Of a DNA stretch of 22,521 nucleotides, positions 1-9,736 are shown one piece after another; position 1 is the stretch's first letter; each line of letters starts with the position of its first letter. This stretch comes from Seminavis robusta (lineage: Eukaryota; Bacillariophyta; Bacillariophyceae; Naviculales; Naviculaceae). Position numbers and translations under genes: made by a program. The stretch spans positions 1-22,521 of the forward strand of contig CAICTM010001796.1 of the NCBI GenBank assembly GCA_903772945.1, given 5' to 3'. The notes beneath the pieces are model-generated. The model worked only from the letters and a program-made list of their open reading frames with translations, was not told the origin of the DNA and ran no database searches.

Positions 1-355
1 CTCCACAAGAAGAACAACACAACACAACACAACAGCACCATCACAATCAGTTATAGACCTTCCTATAATTAGTTGAAATTGCCCTACAAAGAAATCACTG
101 CATGAAGAAGATCAACTTCTTCTGAGTTACGAAAAGTCCTCCACTCCTCTACACAACGATTTGAAATCTCTCAAACCACCAGCAATCAACAGTGTACGGT
201 AACTCCACTATCAAGACCAACGAGCGAAAGGGTGCAAGTTTGTGTTTGCTATTGAGTACAATAACAGCGATTCCAACGTCAGCCCGTGAGCAAATGTTCT
301 TCGGCTGTCAATTCTTCGGCCGAGTCGAGTCGAGTCGAGTCAACAGAGCAAATCA
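1..355. other. No gene seen; AC-rich leader-like sequence
   Basis: I see no supported gene here. The first 40 bases are a CA/AAC-rich simple sequence of the kind found in diatom 5' leaders, so this may be upstream or untranslated sequence of the weak ORF that follows. A short GAGTC tandem repeat (four units) lies near 321-341. Confidence 0.4.
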
Positions 356-784
356 ATGAAGAATTCACCGTTTCTTCCACCATTTCTGTTGTTGCTGTTG
401 TCGGTCAGGCGGCACGACGCCACCATCTCAGCAACACCATCTTGCGGTTCCATCGCCACCGCCGCCACCGAGATAGCTGGTGTCGTCTGTCGTTCCGTCG
501 TTCGTGGAGAGGCACCAGCGGTAACGGTCCCTTCGACGACTCCGCCGTTGTTTTTGCCGTGGTATCTCCATCCAGCCGCAACCTCGGTTGTTGTTGTCGT
601 CAAACGTCGTCGTCGTCGTGCCATCCCATTGCCTTCCGACGCTCGAAGAAGACTCGGCTTCTCCCATCGTGGAGCGGCAGGCGAGATTTCAGCTAACAGC
701 GGCAACAACAGCAACAGCTGCTCAACTACATCCAAAAGGCTCCTTTCAGAACTTCAAAGCCGTCTACTTCTACCCTTGCTTTGA
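356..784 (+). CDS. Weak candidate: small hypothetical secreted protein
   Basis: This is an ATG-initiated open frame of 142 codons. I do not recognise it. The first 16 residues (MKNSPFLPPFLLLLLS) resemble a signal peptide; the rest is low complexity, rich in Val, Arg, Ser and Ala, with a run of five Arg codons at about 603-617. Overlapping frames on both strands (plus 286-696, minus 340-735) are about as long, which argues against any one being clearly real. A spliced gene joining this start to the third frame near 620-818 is also possible. No RNA-level clue decides it. Confidence 0.25.
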   Translation: MKNSPFLPPFLLLLLSVRRHDATISATPSCGSIATAATEIAGVVCRSVVRGEAPAVTVPSTTPPLFLPWYLHPAATSVVVVVKRRRRRAIPLPSDARRRLGFSHRGAAGEISANSGNNSNSCSTTSKRLLSELQSRLLLPLL

Positions 785-1339
785 GACCATTTTAGATATG
801 CTTTGGACACCATTGTAGCATTTCAAAAGTGGTTTCAATAGTAGAGTACGTATATTCTAGCTAGCTAGTGGTAGGGAGTGCAAGACGCCGCTTGGCCGTC
901 CCCATTCACCATCATCTTGCAAACGGCAGTACGGCAGTACGGCAGTACTTCGTGTGTCGTGTCACAAACGAGAAGTATTTTTGAGTCGGGTCAGCACGAG
1001 TCCCGTGATTACAGTGGCTCTTTTGGCCACAGTAAAACGTTCGACCTCATCCCGAAGTCCCGAAGTGGGTGCATGCTCTGGATAGCTGCTATTTTAAAAT
1101 ATAGCTTGTGAGCTGTTCCGCGGTACTGATTAACGATTACCACTGGCACCCTCCCACTAGACTAACACTGCCACACCTAGGTACCTACGTTCGTTGACAT
1201 ACGAGGGTTAACTTCAAGGCTAATACAAGGAGACTTGAGAACCGACCATAGCCAGCCCTGAGCGGAGCTTCCATGCCTGCTGCCGCCAACACTGGTATCG
1301 CTCCACTTCTTTTTGGTCTGTCTTCTGCCAACTATCATA
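785..1339. other. Intergenic; short tandem repeats, upstream of LRR gene
   Basis: No coding sequence is supported. The stretch contains three CTAG units at 857-868 and three exact tandem copies of ACGGCAGT at 923-946. The last part, from about 1150, is probably the promoter and 5' untranslated region of the LRR gene that starts at 1340. I recognise no TATA box or other defined element. Confidence 0.5.
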
Positions 1340-3712
1340 ATGTCTCATCATCAAGTTGTTGAACTTGATGATGAGGACGACGACTTTGACATTCTGGAAG
1401 AGATAGTCCGAAAGAGGGCCTCCAATGTAGAGATGACTTCCATCAACAAGAAAACCAACCGGCAACCAGAGAAGAGTGACAGTCATACAATGTCTACGTG
1501 GCAAGATGTTACCCAGATGAGACCGGCAATGGGAGTACCAGTATTCCCAGCAACACTACGAGAAGAGCGCTCTCCTTTTCCAGTAACACCAGATATGGAA
1601 TTCACAGGTCCTGGCGCCTTTGCCGTGAACGGAATTTCAGCCAATCGGGATGACATAATTGAAGAGGCTGTGGATCAAGAACCCGTTGATGCTCTGGCGA
1701 CAGCAACACAAATTCCAGAACATGAAAATATTGAGGATTCCAGCCTCTTGGAGAATACTGGTACAGACACAACAGTTCCCAACCATAGATCCATGAAATA
1801 CTGGAGGCAAAGGTTGCTTTTTGTCCTTTCATTGGAAGCCAATGTTGTTTTACTCTCAGTTGTTGTGACACTGCTTGTAATTATGGCAGTTTCGCTCAGA
1901 GGACACGACAACAGTGACACAAGTCAATCAACAGACACCAAAGTTCCTTCAAAATTTCCAGGATTGGCAGCAATGCCAACAATGGAACCACCAAATTTCC
2001 TGGATTCACTCCATTTACCTGATTACACACTGGAAGCTTTGGAAAACCCCAGGAGTCCTCAGTCCAAAGCATATGAATGGCTGATCAGCAACATCAACAA
2101 TAAAACTTCTACCCTAAACAATCTACCAAAATGGAGACTAAAGCAGAGGTTTTCTTTGGCCACATTCTACTACTCTACAAGAGGGGGCTTTTGGGTGAAG
2201 AATGGTGGATGGTTGGAGTGGGAGACTAATGAATGTGACTGGGAACAACTCTACAGGCACCAAGAGAGCTCTCCAGAAGTGAACTGCAATGAGATGGGAG
2301 AAATCAAGGCACTGGTCTTTTGCATCGCCAATAACATGGATGGAACTATTCCACCTGAGATATCTTTTCTTGGCAAGAGCTTGCAGCTTTTGTATCTATG
2401 TCGGCAACAGCAACTCAGGGGATCTATACCAACAGCCCTTGGAGAGCTGACACAATTAAATGAGTTGGCATTGACAGCAACAGGCATTTCTGGCACAATT
2501 CCGAGAGAGCTCGGTCTTATGACGAATCTTGGGCAACTCAAACTCATTCAAAACAATTTATTGGGGTCTATTCCGTCTGAGCTTGGCAAATTGTACAACA
2601 TGACAATTTTCAGATTGTCCGAGGCAGAGCTAACAGGTTTGTTTTCGATATCTTGTCTCAGGAGTATTGCTTTTCATTTTATTTTATTAAAATGACAGCT
2701 GACATTTGAGGTTCTGGTATTCTTTTGAAACCATCCAGGGTCCATCCCTACCGAATTCTACCAGTGGCACAAGCTAGAAATCCTAGGCGTGATGGAATGT
2801 CCCAAACTGAACACAGAGTTGGTTCTTTCGGAAATTGCTGAGAGTATTCAACAAGTGCAATCCATTATGCTCATCCAAAGAGCACACGGGGACAAGATGG
2901 CAATTCCATGTGCGTTGAATATCTTTGAGTTTGCTTTCGTGTTTGCTGGCTCTTACATTTGCTGATTGCTACCTACCTCTCGCAGCTCATCTTGACAAAT
3001 TGACCAAACTATCTGATCTGGCTTTGAACGATTGGAATATCTCGGGCACAATACCAAGCAACTTTGGGGATCTGACAGAGTTGGTGAGTAATGCAATGAA
3101 ATGCGATGGCGGCACAAAATATCCTTGCCTCCATTGGACTCATAATAAGAGGACGCCTGCTTGCTTTTAGATTTTGCTGGACCTGGAAAATAATTCCATA
3201 TCTGGGACTTTTCCACAGGTGTTGTTCAAGTTGACCAGTGAGTCCTTAAAACTTCCAGTCCGCCGTATTTTGTTGAGGCTCACTCTCTGCTCTTTGTCCT
3301 TTCAGATATGGTTCATTTAAATCTTGGTTCCAACAGGCTGGAGGGCAAGCTCCCATTGAAGATCTTTGCACAGCTCACACATTTGCGACACTTGTCCCTT
3401 GGGGACAATCAGTTCTCCGGCACAATCCCAACCGAAGTTGGCCTACTGTCAAGCCTGATGAAGCTGGATATACAGAACACTGAGCTTTCTGGCACACTTC
3501 CTACAGAACTGCTTCAGTTGGAAAACTTGACAAGCTTTGTAGTTACAAACACATCCTTACGGGGTAGCATTCCTGAATCCCTGTGTGACAGAATGCACCA
3601 GCAAATATCTGGGTATTTTGGTGGAGGGAAGTTTCATCAAAAGATTGAAGGTCCAATATGCCAGGGAACTTTGCTCTGTGGATGTGACTGTGATCCGTGT
3701 CCTGTAGACTAG
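1340..3712 (+). CDS. Membrane-anchored leucine-rich-repeat receptor-like protein, five exons
   Basis: The exons I infer are 1340-2636, 2739-2909, 2986-3083, 3171-3237 and 3306-3712. All four introns are GT-AG (102, 76, 87 and 68 bp), and joining them keeps one frame of 679 residues. The start is the first ATG of the frame. The N-terminal ~155 residues are acidic and polar and probably cytosolic. A single hydrophobic segment lies at about 168-188. Outside it is a linker, then from about residue 319 plant-type LRRs with GSIP, GTIP and SGTIP signatures (for example ELGKLYNMTIFRLSEAELTG, continuing across intron 1 with SIPTEF). The C-terminus ends in a Cys-rich cap (LCGCDCDPCPVD). No kinase domain is present, so it is receptor-like rather than a receptor kinase. 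Ligand and partner are unknown. The topology (N inside, LRR outside) is inferred from the single membrane segment. Confidence 0.9.
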
Positions 3713-3716
3713 CCAT

Positions 3717-3753
3717 AGCTATCTAGCTAGCTATAGCTAGACTAGCTAGACTA
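3717..3753. repeat. CTAG-rich imperfect repeat
   Basis: Overlapping CTAGCTAG, TAGCTATAG and AGACTAG units lie directly after the LRR gene stop. The motif is self-complementary and recurs at 857-868, 4276-4287 and 21583-21594. Confidence 0.6.
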
Positions 3754-4015
3754 ATTCTTCTTTTTAAAATTGTGGGAAAGCCATTGATGCCTCTTGCTTT
3801 TTTGTTGCCCGTGTTTGCCGTCCAGTGCAAAAACCGTGGCAACGTTGACTTTACTCCACTCAACTCGTGTTCCTGCAACAACGATGAGCTCGCGGCCCTC
3901 TTGATTTTGGATGATCCCTTTGAGTTTGTGGCTACTGCAGTAGCTTGCTTTGGTCCACGTCACCAATCATTTAGAAAAGCAGTTTCCACTTGACTTCAAT
4001 TGAGGATTTAGTAAT

Positions 4016-4055
4016 GACACTTTATTGTGTCAAAGCTGTCATTGATAGAGCTTTG
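4016..4055. repeat. Two adjacent small inverted repeats
   Basis: GACAC-TTTATT-GTGTC at 4016-4031 is followed, sharing one base, by CAAAGCT and its exact complement AGCTTTG at 4031-4037 and 4049-4055. Stems of 5 and 7 bp are short; a role in RNA 3'-end formation is only a guess. Confidence 0.35.
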
Positions 4056-4360
4056 ATACTGTACTTAGCAGCAAAAAGAGTCACTGGTCGCAGCTGTCAT
4101 AGAGGATAGAGGACTGTGTTTGGCCGTTGTAAAAAGACCGGAAGATGAGCCACTCCGTCCAATCCAAAACTGCCAAAAAGTGTCCAAGAGTTGATCGAGA
4201 ATCGAGAATTCCTCTTGGTCAAGGAAGTATGGCAGTGAAGTGGCAACAAATATCCAATACCGAGCAACTCCTCTACTAGCTAGCTAGTAACTGCCCATTT
4301 GCTCTTCCTCTTCACTCAGTTTTTGGCAAGCCAGCAACCGCACAGCCTGCCTTACCCTCT

Positions 4361-4409
4361 CCATCAGTCCATCAATCAATCCATCAATCAGTACATCAAT
4401 CAATCAATC
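4361..4409. repeat. ATCA/ATCC tetranucleotide repeat before transporter start
   Basis: CCATCAATCA-type units run up to the ATG at 4410. If translated from an upstream in-frame codon they would give repeated SINQ; they are better read as 5' untranslated sequence, which supports ATG 4410 as the start. Confidence 0.6.
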
Positions 4410-6521
4410 ATGGAGGACAGCAGCAGTAATGTGTTTTCAATGATGTTTGATGTCTTTCCAACCGATCATTCGATCCAGAATCTGCTCATGCCTCGTTGGG
4501 TCTTTCTTGTCATGGGCCAAAAGTTCCGCACGGATGATCCAGAGTCTCTGTTTCACACGTTGTTGGTCTCGTTGGTCAGCTTTAGTGTCTTTGTGCGAAT
4601 TGCCAAGTATCAGTTGGAACTCCTTCAGAAATTTGGCAATACTACTACTGCTAGTAGCACTGACAATACCAAGAGAAGAAGAAGCGGTTCGATGAATGAC
4701 AGTATGAGCTCTATGCAGAGTACTAGCTGTGGTAGCACGTGCACTACCAGCAGTGCCGACGAGGAAGACGACACCAGCGACGATTCTCACAACCAAGAAA
4801 GCAGCAGCGACAATAACCCACAACGAAAATCCTTTTCGACTACAATAATAAAGAACCCCGCCGTCTTTTTGTGGACCACGCTTATTACGGGTCTATACAG
4901 CAACAACAACAGTAACGACACCACTACAAAGGTGTCTCCGGTTCGACTGCGATTGCGCTATATGCAGGTCAAATTCTTGACGGTCTTTTGGTTGTTGCGC
5001 ATGTCCTTTTGGATGAGTGGACCCTACTTTTATGCCGCGTATGCATCCAAACGCTTACCGACTGGCGAACCGCTGACCCCGTCGACCATTTCCCAAATTT
5101 CCTTGGCGGGATTTGCCGCCGTCGCGCTGGTCGGACCGTTTTTGGGCAAAGTTTCGGATCGACACGGTCGGAAATTGGGGACATTGCTGGCGGCCTTTTT
5201 ATACGGCATTGGGGCTTGGTCCACTACCGTCGATGGCATGCTCTGGATTTTGTTTGTCGGACGGGCCGTCGGAGGCGTCGCCACCAGTCTCCTCAGTGCG
5301 TCGCCCGAAGCCTGGCTCGTCAGTGAATTCAAAAAGCAACAACAAGCTGTCATTGATGGATCGCACAATAATACAAATACGCACAAGGATAAAGAAGACG
5401 ACTTTGACAGCGAGATTGACGATCTCGATGCCGTTTCGGATCCTTCTTGGATTCGCGAGACGTTTGGCATGGCATATGCATACGACTCGGTGGTGGCCAT
5501 GTTGGCAGGGCAAGTGGCGGGGCGAGTGGCCAGTCATCGAGGACCCACGGGACCCTTTCAGGTATCGCCCTTCTTTTTGCTACTGGGAGCATTGGTGACC
5601 GCCTTTTTGTGGGAAGAAAACACGGCAACAAGTACTCCTCGAAGTAGTACTAGCAATAGCAATAGTACTGCGGATGACAATAAAAAGCCAACCATTTGGG
5701 ATGCCGTGTGGGTCATTCAAAGTGATGTCCGAATCATGTTATTGGGAGGAGTACAGTCACTCTTTGAGGGAGCCATGTATGTGTTTGTCATGCAATGGCC
5801 ACCCACCATGAACCACGCCATTCAACGATCGTTTGGAGCCGATGCCATTACGCCCTACGGGACGGTCTTTTCCTGTTTCATGGCCTGTTGCATGGTCGGG
5901 AGTACCCTCTTTGGTATGCTGTCCAAACGACCCAGTCAAGTCAAACGAAACTCCACATCGTTGGAATTATCCACTATTGGAATGTTGGCACTGGCATCGC
6001 TTTCCTTATTGCTGGGGACCTTTGCCGTTCGCTCTTCTTCTTCTGCAAATAACAACAACAACAACTATGCACAAGGCGAACCAAACGAGAACAATGGTAC
6101 TGGTGGAGAATCTGTACGACTCTTGCGATTGATTGTTTCCTACTTTGTCTTTGAAGCCTGTGTGGGAATCTACTTTCCTACCATTGGAACCTTACGCAGC
6201 AAGTATCTACCAGACTCGCATCGGTCACTCATCATGACACTCTTTGGAGTGCCCTTGAATATCATTGTCGTGACCGTCTTTTTGTTGGTCCCAAAACTGG
6301 GACATGTGGGAGCCTTGGCAGTGGCATCGATCGCCGTGGGATTGGCATGCGCCTGCATGGTAGGCCTGTACGTGGTCGAGACACGACGAAAGAAAGAATT
6401 ACGACAACGATTCAAAAAGATTATTCGCAAAGTCCAACGAAGAATGTCCTTTTCCAAAATCCAGGAGGAACCGGAAATTGCATGGCGACGGGGAGTGGTG
6501 TATGGTCCGCAGTTGTGGTAG
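4410..6521 (+). CDS. MFSD5-type MFS transporter (molybdate-anion transporter family)
   Basis: This is a single-exon protein of 703 residues from ATG 4410. It matches the MFS_5/MFSD5 (MOT2-like) family, whose characterised members are linked to molybdate uptake; the substrate here is inferred from family only. Visible signatures are the loop LGKVSDRHGRK (about residues 244-254), GRAVGGVATSLLSASPEAWL (about 284-303), LLGGVQSLFEGAMYVFVMQW (near 450) and ACVGIYFPTIGTLRSKYLPD (near 590). An N-terminal membrane segment (about 46-68) precedes a Ser/Thr/Asp-rich stretch, and the protein ends in a basic tail. Human MFSD5 is about 450 residues; the extra length comes from low-complexity inserts rich in Ser, Asn and Asp in predicted loops. 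It is an integral membrane protein; which membrane is not shown by the sequence. Confidence 0.88.
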   Translation: MEDSSSNVFSMMFDVFPTDHSIQNLLMPRWVFLVMGQKFRTDDPESLFHTLLVSLVSFSVFVRIAKYQLELLQKFGNTTTASSTDNTKRRRSGSMNDSMSSMQSTSCGSTCTTSSADEEDDTSDDSHNQESSSDNNPQRKSFSTTIIKNPAVFLWTTLITGLYSNNNSNDTTTKVSPVRLRLRYMQVKFLTVFWLLRMSFWMSGPYFYAAYASKRLPTGEPLTPSTISQISLAGFAAVALVGPFLGKVSDRHGRKLGTLLAAFLYGIGAWSTTVDGMLWILFVGRAVGGVATSLLSASPEAWLVSEFKKQQQAVIDGSHNNTNTHKDKEDDFDSEIDDLDAVSDPSWIRETFGMAYAYDSVVAMLAGQVAGRVASHRGPTGPFQVSPFFLLLGALVTAFLWEENTATSTPRSSTSNSNSTADDNKKPTIWDAVWVIQSDVRIMLLGGVQSLFEGAMYVFVMQWPPTMNHAIQRSFGADAITPYGTVFSCFMACCMVGSTLFGMLSKRPSQVKRNSTSLELSTIGMLALASLSLLLGTFAVRSSSSANNNNNNYAQGEPNENNGTGGESVRLLRLIVSYFVFEACVGIYFPTIGTLRSKYLPDSHRSLIMTLFGVPLNIIVVTVFLLVPKLGHVGALAVASIAVGLACACMVGLYVVETRRKKELRQRFKKIIRKVQRRMSFSKIQEEPEIAWRRGVVYGPQLW

Positions 6522-7175
6522 GAAGATTTTCCACATCCATGCGCTTTCTATTACAATCATCTGCATTGCTTCGCGGCATTGAAAGAGCACACATCATTGC
6601 ATTCCGGAGGTTGACTCTGGTGCACACAAAAAATTGCAGAGAAGGTCTGAACAACGATTGCACGACGTCTTGTTTGGCCGGGAGGAACACAAAGCGACGG
6701 GAGCATTGCCACTACCGGTACACGAGGAAATATGAAGGATCCGCCGTCAAGCTATTGCGACGAGAACGGGACATATTTATGCCATAAAAAAGACCTACTA
6801 GGTAGGTATCCCTGCACCATGCTCGAGCAGTCTGTCAACAGGCTAGAATAGAATATTCTCCTAGTCCTAAACTCAAGGTTCCAATACTTTTCATTGGATA
6901 GAATATTTTCCTAGTCCTAAACTCAAGGTTCCAATACTTTTCATTGGTCTAATTAATGTTGCCATACAGTAGTTCAGTTTCGATCTTGCTTGTGGCTGCG
7001 CCCAGGCTTTCTTTTTGGCAAAAGGACGAGTGTCAAGGATTAACTTCGGGGCATTTCTATGATAGTCATGTCATATATAGATACCAATGCTGGCCAGCTG
7101 AAGTTGAGTTGTGGTGCACCCGGTCCACGATCCTATCGTGTTTGAGTGGCTTCACAGATTCTTTCCAACAGCCCA
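6522..7175. other. Intergenic, with 50-bp tandem duplication
   Basis: I see no supported gene. Open frames here are overlaps of the transporter 3' end or lack coding character. A palindrome CCTACTAGGTAGG lies near 6793, and the tandem duplication is listed separately. The last 200 bases are probably the promoter of the orphan gene at 7176. Confidence 0.5.
6848..6947. repeat. Two-copy 50-bp tandem direct repeat
   Basis: Copies 6848-6897 and 6898-6947 are identical except for one base (C at 6858, T at 6908). Each unit ends in CCAAT-acttttc-ATTGG, an inverted CCAAT pair, so the array carries four CCAAT boxes in alternating orientation. The near identity points to a recent duplication. Confidence 0.95.
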
Positions 7176-8077
7176 ATGCTGCTCCAATTCTTTCGGAGCA
7201 CCGAGGCGACAGAAGTCGTGGCTCATCCTTCAATTCCCTTCCAGGCTCTTACCACAAGGCCAGTGCCTGTCAGTTCCTTGCTGAGTGAGAAACCTTTTGC
7301 CCCTATAGACTCAGGAAGATTGCATAGCATACCGGTAGCCCGTGGGTCCATCGCATTGGTGCCGAGCACGAAATGTGTCAATAGTCTTCGAATACCGCGT
7401 GAGTCCGTGTCGAAGCACGTTTGATGAACGTCTCGACGAGGTTGGGCTCGGAGCTGGAGAGGATGTTGCGTTCGAGACAGCCACAAAACAGAGACAGAAC
7501 AAAAATGCTGAACACTCTAGCTTACACAGAACCATCAAGCGTGGTAGCAACACCGAGCAAATTCGAGCCCACAATGGTCGAACATGTTTGGACGCGTATC
7601 TCGGCGACCATCTGGTACGGTGATGGGGTCTTCCTTTCGAAGCGGAAGGGCGACGCAGAAAATACATCCACCGCTTTGCATCTGATCAACCAGAGGGAAG
7701 AGCGTAGCCTGCTCGAGCTGTACTACGAGGATTGCTCCGACTTCAAAATTGTCGAGTACAGCGAGTGCCGCGAGATTCGAGCAGGGGAATGGGTCGCGTA
7801 CTTCGTGGGTAGAAAGGAAAGTCAGGAGGGAGCCCCAGCAGAGTTCTTTGCCACAATCTTGATGTTTCCCACATGCCCAAACAAACCCACGAAAACAACG
7901 GTGCTGACCCTTTGGTCCCAGGAAGACAAGACAGATATCGGAACTCGGGAGCTTATCCTCACTAACGAAAGCAATCCATATGAAAGAGTGCACGACGACT
8001 GCTTCGTATTCCATGCGTTGTCCAAGCTCCGTCAACGTATGGACAGTCTGATTGGTTCAGCTTCACTGTTCAGATAG
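7176..8077 (+). CDS. Orphan hypothetical protein, two exons
   Basis: I do not recognise this protein. The best model joins 7176-7398 to 7521-8077 (intron 122 bp, donor GTGAGT, acceptor CACTCTAG), giving 259 residues in one frame. The first exon frame is closed just upstream by TGA at 7143, so ATG 7176 is the first possible start. The C-terminal ~180 residues look like a folded soluble domain with mixed charged and aromatic segments (ISATIWYGDG, LLELYYEDC, EWVAYFVGRK, FFATILMFP). No membrane segment or known motif is evident. If the intron is not used, a shorter protein from ATG 7424 or 7505 is possible; the part after 7521 is coding in every model. Confidence 0.65.
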
Positions 8078-8168
8078 CGCAATGTAAACTTTATAGAGAT
8101 TAACTGCGACGCACCGTGACAACGATCTGGCCAATCTGATTCATCCAGCCAGTGCTCTTTCACGAGGA

Positions 8169-8660
8169 TCACCAACCTTGAGTCGCAGAGCCCATTGTTT
8201 TGTTTGTCTTGATCCACCTCTCTTCTATCGGTGTAACAAGACTGCTCTTTGGTTGGTCAGGAGAGTCCATTCCCAGACTCAACCACGAGTCTGTGTCATG
8301 TCTCTCCTGGGGCCGAGAGCGTGTGGACGTTGCATGATTTGCACTGCTCGAGAAGTGCTGCTCGGTATTGCTCGAGTGAATACTTGGAGGTGTCTCCTGC
8401 GGCTTTCTTGGTTTGCAGTGCGAGATGTCGTACGGGAGCGAGATTTGGTGCCTTGGAGATTGAGCGTTCCAAGAAACATGCTCCCTGCGTGTCAGTGTAT
8501 GGCTCGTCGCTGGTCTCATTGTACTGCCGAAATTGTTAGAGGAAATTGGAGATGAAACCGGCTTGGGACCCTCTCCATACACCGTCTGCGATATCTGCGG
8601 AGGTAAGATATGAGGGGAGAGCGTTGGTGGCTCTCCCCTCAGTCCCGCGAGCAGACACAT
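8169..8660 (-). CDS. Weak candidate: Ser/Pro/Thr-rich hypothetical protein
   Basis: From the first ATG in this frame (8658-8660) there are 163 codons. The product is Ser-, Pro-, Thr- and Arg-rich with no motif I recognise and looks disordered. A Cys-rich plus-strand frame (8178-8555) overlaps it and cannot be excluded, but it starts only at TTG. I think neither is well supported. Confidence 0.2.
   Translation of the reverse strand: MCLLAGLRGEPPTLSPHILPPQISQTVYGEGPKPVSSPISSNNFGSTMRPATSHTLTRREHVSWNAQSPRHQISLPYDISHCKPRKPQETPPSIHSSNTEQHFSSSANHATSTRSRPQERHDTDSWLSLGMDSPDQPKSSLVTPIEERWIKTNKTMGSATQGW
8612..8640. repeat. Perfect 11-bp stem-loop
   Basis: GAGGGGAGAGC at 8612-8622 and its exact reverse complement GCTCTCCCCTC at 8630-8640 are separated by a 7-base loop (GTTGGTG). 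The stem is GC-rich and would be stable in RNA on either strand. Confidence 0.9.
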
Positions 8661-9118
8661 GCTTTCACACTTCCGACCGAAGAAGGTAGGAGTCCGTCGC
8701 CTCCGAATCGAATGTGATTTGTCGTTTCTGGTCCGCACCTGGCGCGGTCAGATCACAACCACACAGCAACGCTCCATAGACATGGCTGGCACTTCATTAT
8801 TCTCATCTCTCGTGCTATTGTGACAAGAGAATCAGAGCAGAGAGGAATCGCAGCCTGATAGTGGTTCAACTTGCGTCACAGAGTCAACTACCGGTACATT
8901 CGAGCTAGAGCGAGGATACGACACCAACTGAAATGTGAGCAAGCAATCCTTAAGTAAGTTAAATGACAATAAAACAATCGTATACTAGTAGATGAACCGG
9001 TAGCACCACCTGCTCGAGTGAGTCCTTGCTGTACTTCGTTCACACCATGTCAAAGTATCGCTGTGGCCATGTTTTTTGGAGTGACGCTTTGAGCCAATGT
9101 AAGATTTGTGGCTTGGTT

Positions 9119-9736
9119 TTACCAGGTGATGGGAACAATGTCAGTGATGTCAGCCTCTTTTGGAAAAAGCTCCGGGTAGAGATCCTTCAGTTTGGTGCTG
9201 CCCGTGGCTTTGGTCATAAAAACGTCAAACCAACCATCTGGAAGAGTTTCATGGCTTGGCTCGGGGACAGACTTGGGGTCAAAAGAGCAGCTTTTGAAAA
9301 CGTTGATGATCTCAGGGTCGTACTTGGAGCCATCTTCATTCTTGATTCCATTACGATTGAAGGCAATCCAACCTGGGAAAACACAATTGGTCATTTGGGT
9401 ACCACAGCAGGTAGTAGAGCACCTCCAAGCCGAGCCCTCCTCTCCGACTTTCACAAACTTCAGCATTGAATTCCCATCAGTATCTGACAGACCGGTAGTG
9501 AATTCAACATTCTCAGCAGCGTATGGAGAAACACATGCACCACCATCTGCATGCAGCATTGGAATCATAGAGGGCTTGTCGTCGGTGGCCTTGGCAATGT
9601 ACTTCGCGGCAGCCACACAAGAATGGCAATGGCAGCGAAAGCACCCAGGAGTGGAATCATTGAGGAGCTTGGCTTGGACGCATCCACAGTGGCAAGACCA
9701 TGTTCGTTGAATGGAGATACCGGGAGAAGTTGACAT
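9119..9736 (-). CDS. GFA/CENP-V-type zinc-binding domain protein
   Basis: A complete 205-residue single-exon frame starts at ATG 9736. The Cys pattern is that of the Mss4-like GFA fold: CHCGC at residues 15-19, CFRCHCHSC at 32-40, and a later CSTTCCG at 106-112. The family takes its name from glutathione-dependent formaldehyde-activating enzyme, but most members have no demonstrated activity and bind zinc. The spread of the second cluster (CHCHSC followed by AAAKYIA) resembles GFA-related proteins of unknown function more than the classical enzyme. No presequence or membrane segment is obvious. The gene sits alone between a non-coding stretch and the mobile element. Family is fairly sure; the reaction is not assigned. 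Confidence 0.82.
   Translation of the reverse strand: MSTSPGISIQRTWSCHCGCVQAKLLNDSTPGCFRCHCHSCVAAAKYIAKATDDKPSMIPMLHADGGACVSPYAAENVEFTTGLSDTDGNSMLKFVKVGEEGSAWRCSTTCCGTQMTNCVFPGWIAFNRNGIKNEDGSKYDPEIINVFKSCSFDPKSVPEPSHETLPDGWFDVFMTKATGSTKLKDLYPELFPKEADITDIVPITW

Larger units (their letters stand above)
3713..4409. other. Intergenic between LRR gene and MFS transporter
   Basis: This holds the 3' side of the LRR gene and the promoter and leader of the transporter. CTAG-rich repeats follow the LRR stop, two small hairpins lie at 4016-4055, and an ATCA repeat precedes the transporter ATG. A 68-codon open frame from ATG 3787 on the plus strand begins with a hydrophobic stretch but has no other support, and I do not call it a gene. 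Confidence 0.5.
8078..9118. other. No convincing gene; weak ORFs and one perfect hairpin
   Basis: Open frames overlap on both strands at 8169-8738, but the plus-strand ones start only at TTG and the minus-strand one begins with GTG. 8740-9118 shows nothing beyond three ACCGGTA-type motifs nearby (8890, 8996). It may be the 3' region of the orphan gene plus the tail of the minus-strand GFA gene. Confidence 0.45.

Noticed and set aside
3787..3993. 68-codon frame with a hydrophobic start after the LRR gene
   Set aside because: Short, no motif, and an equally long frame lies on the opposite strand.
9026..9710. Plus-strand frames across the GFA gene
   Set aside because: They are mirrors of the minus-strand GFA gene, which has conserved Cys clusters.
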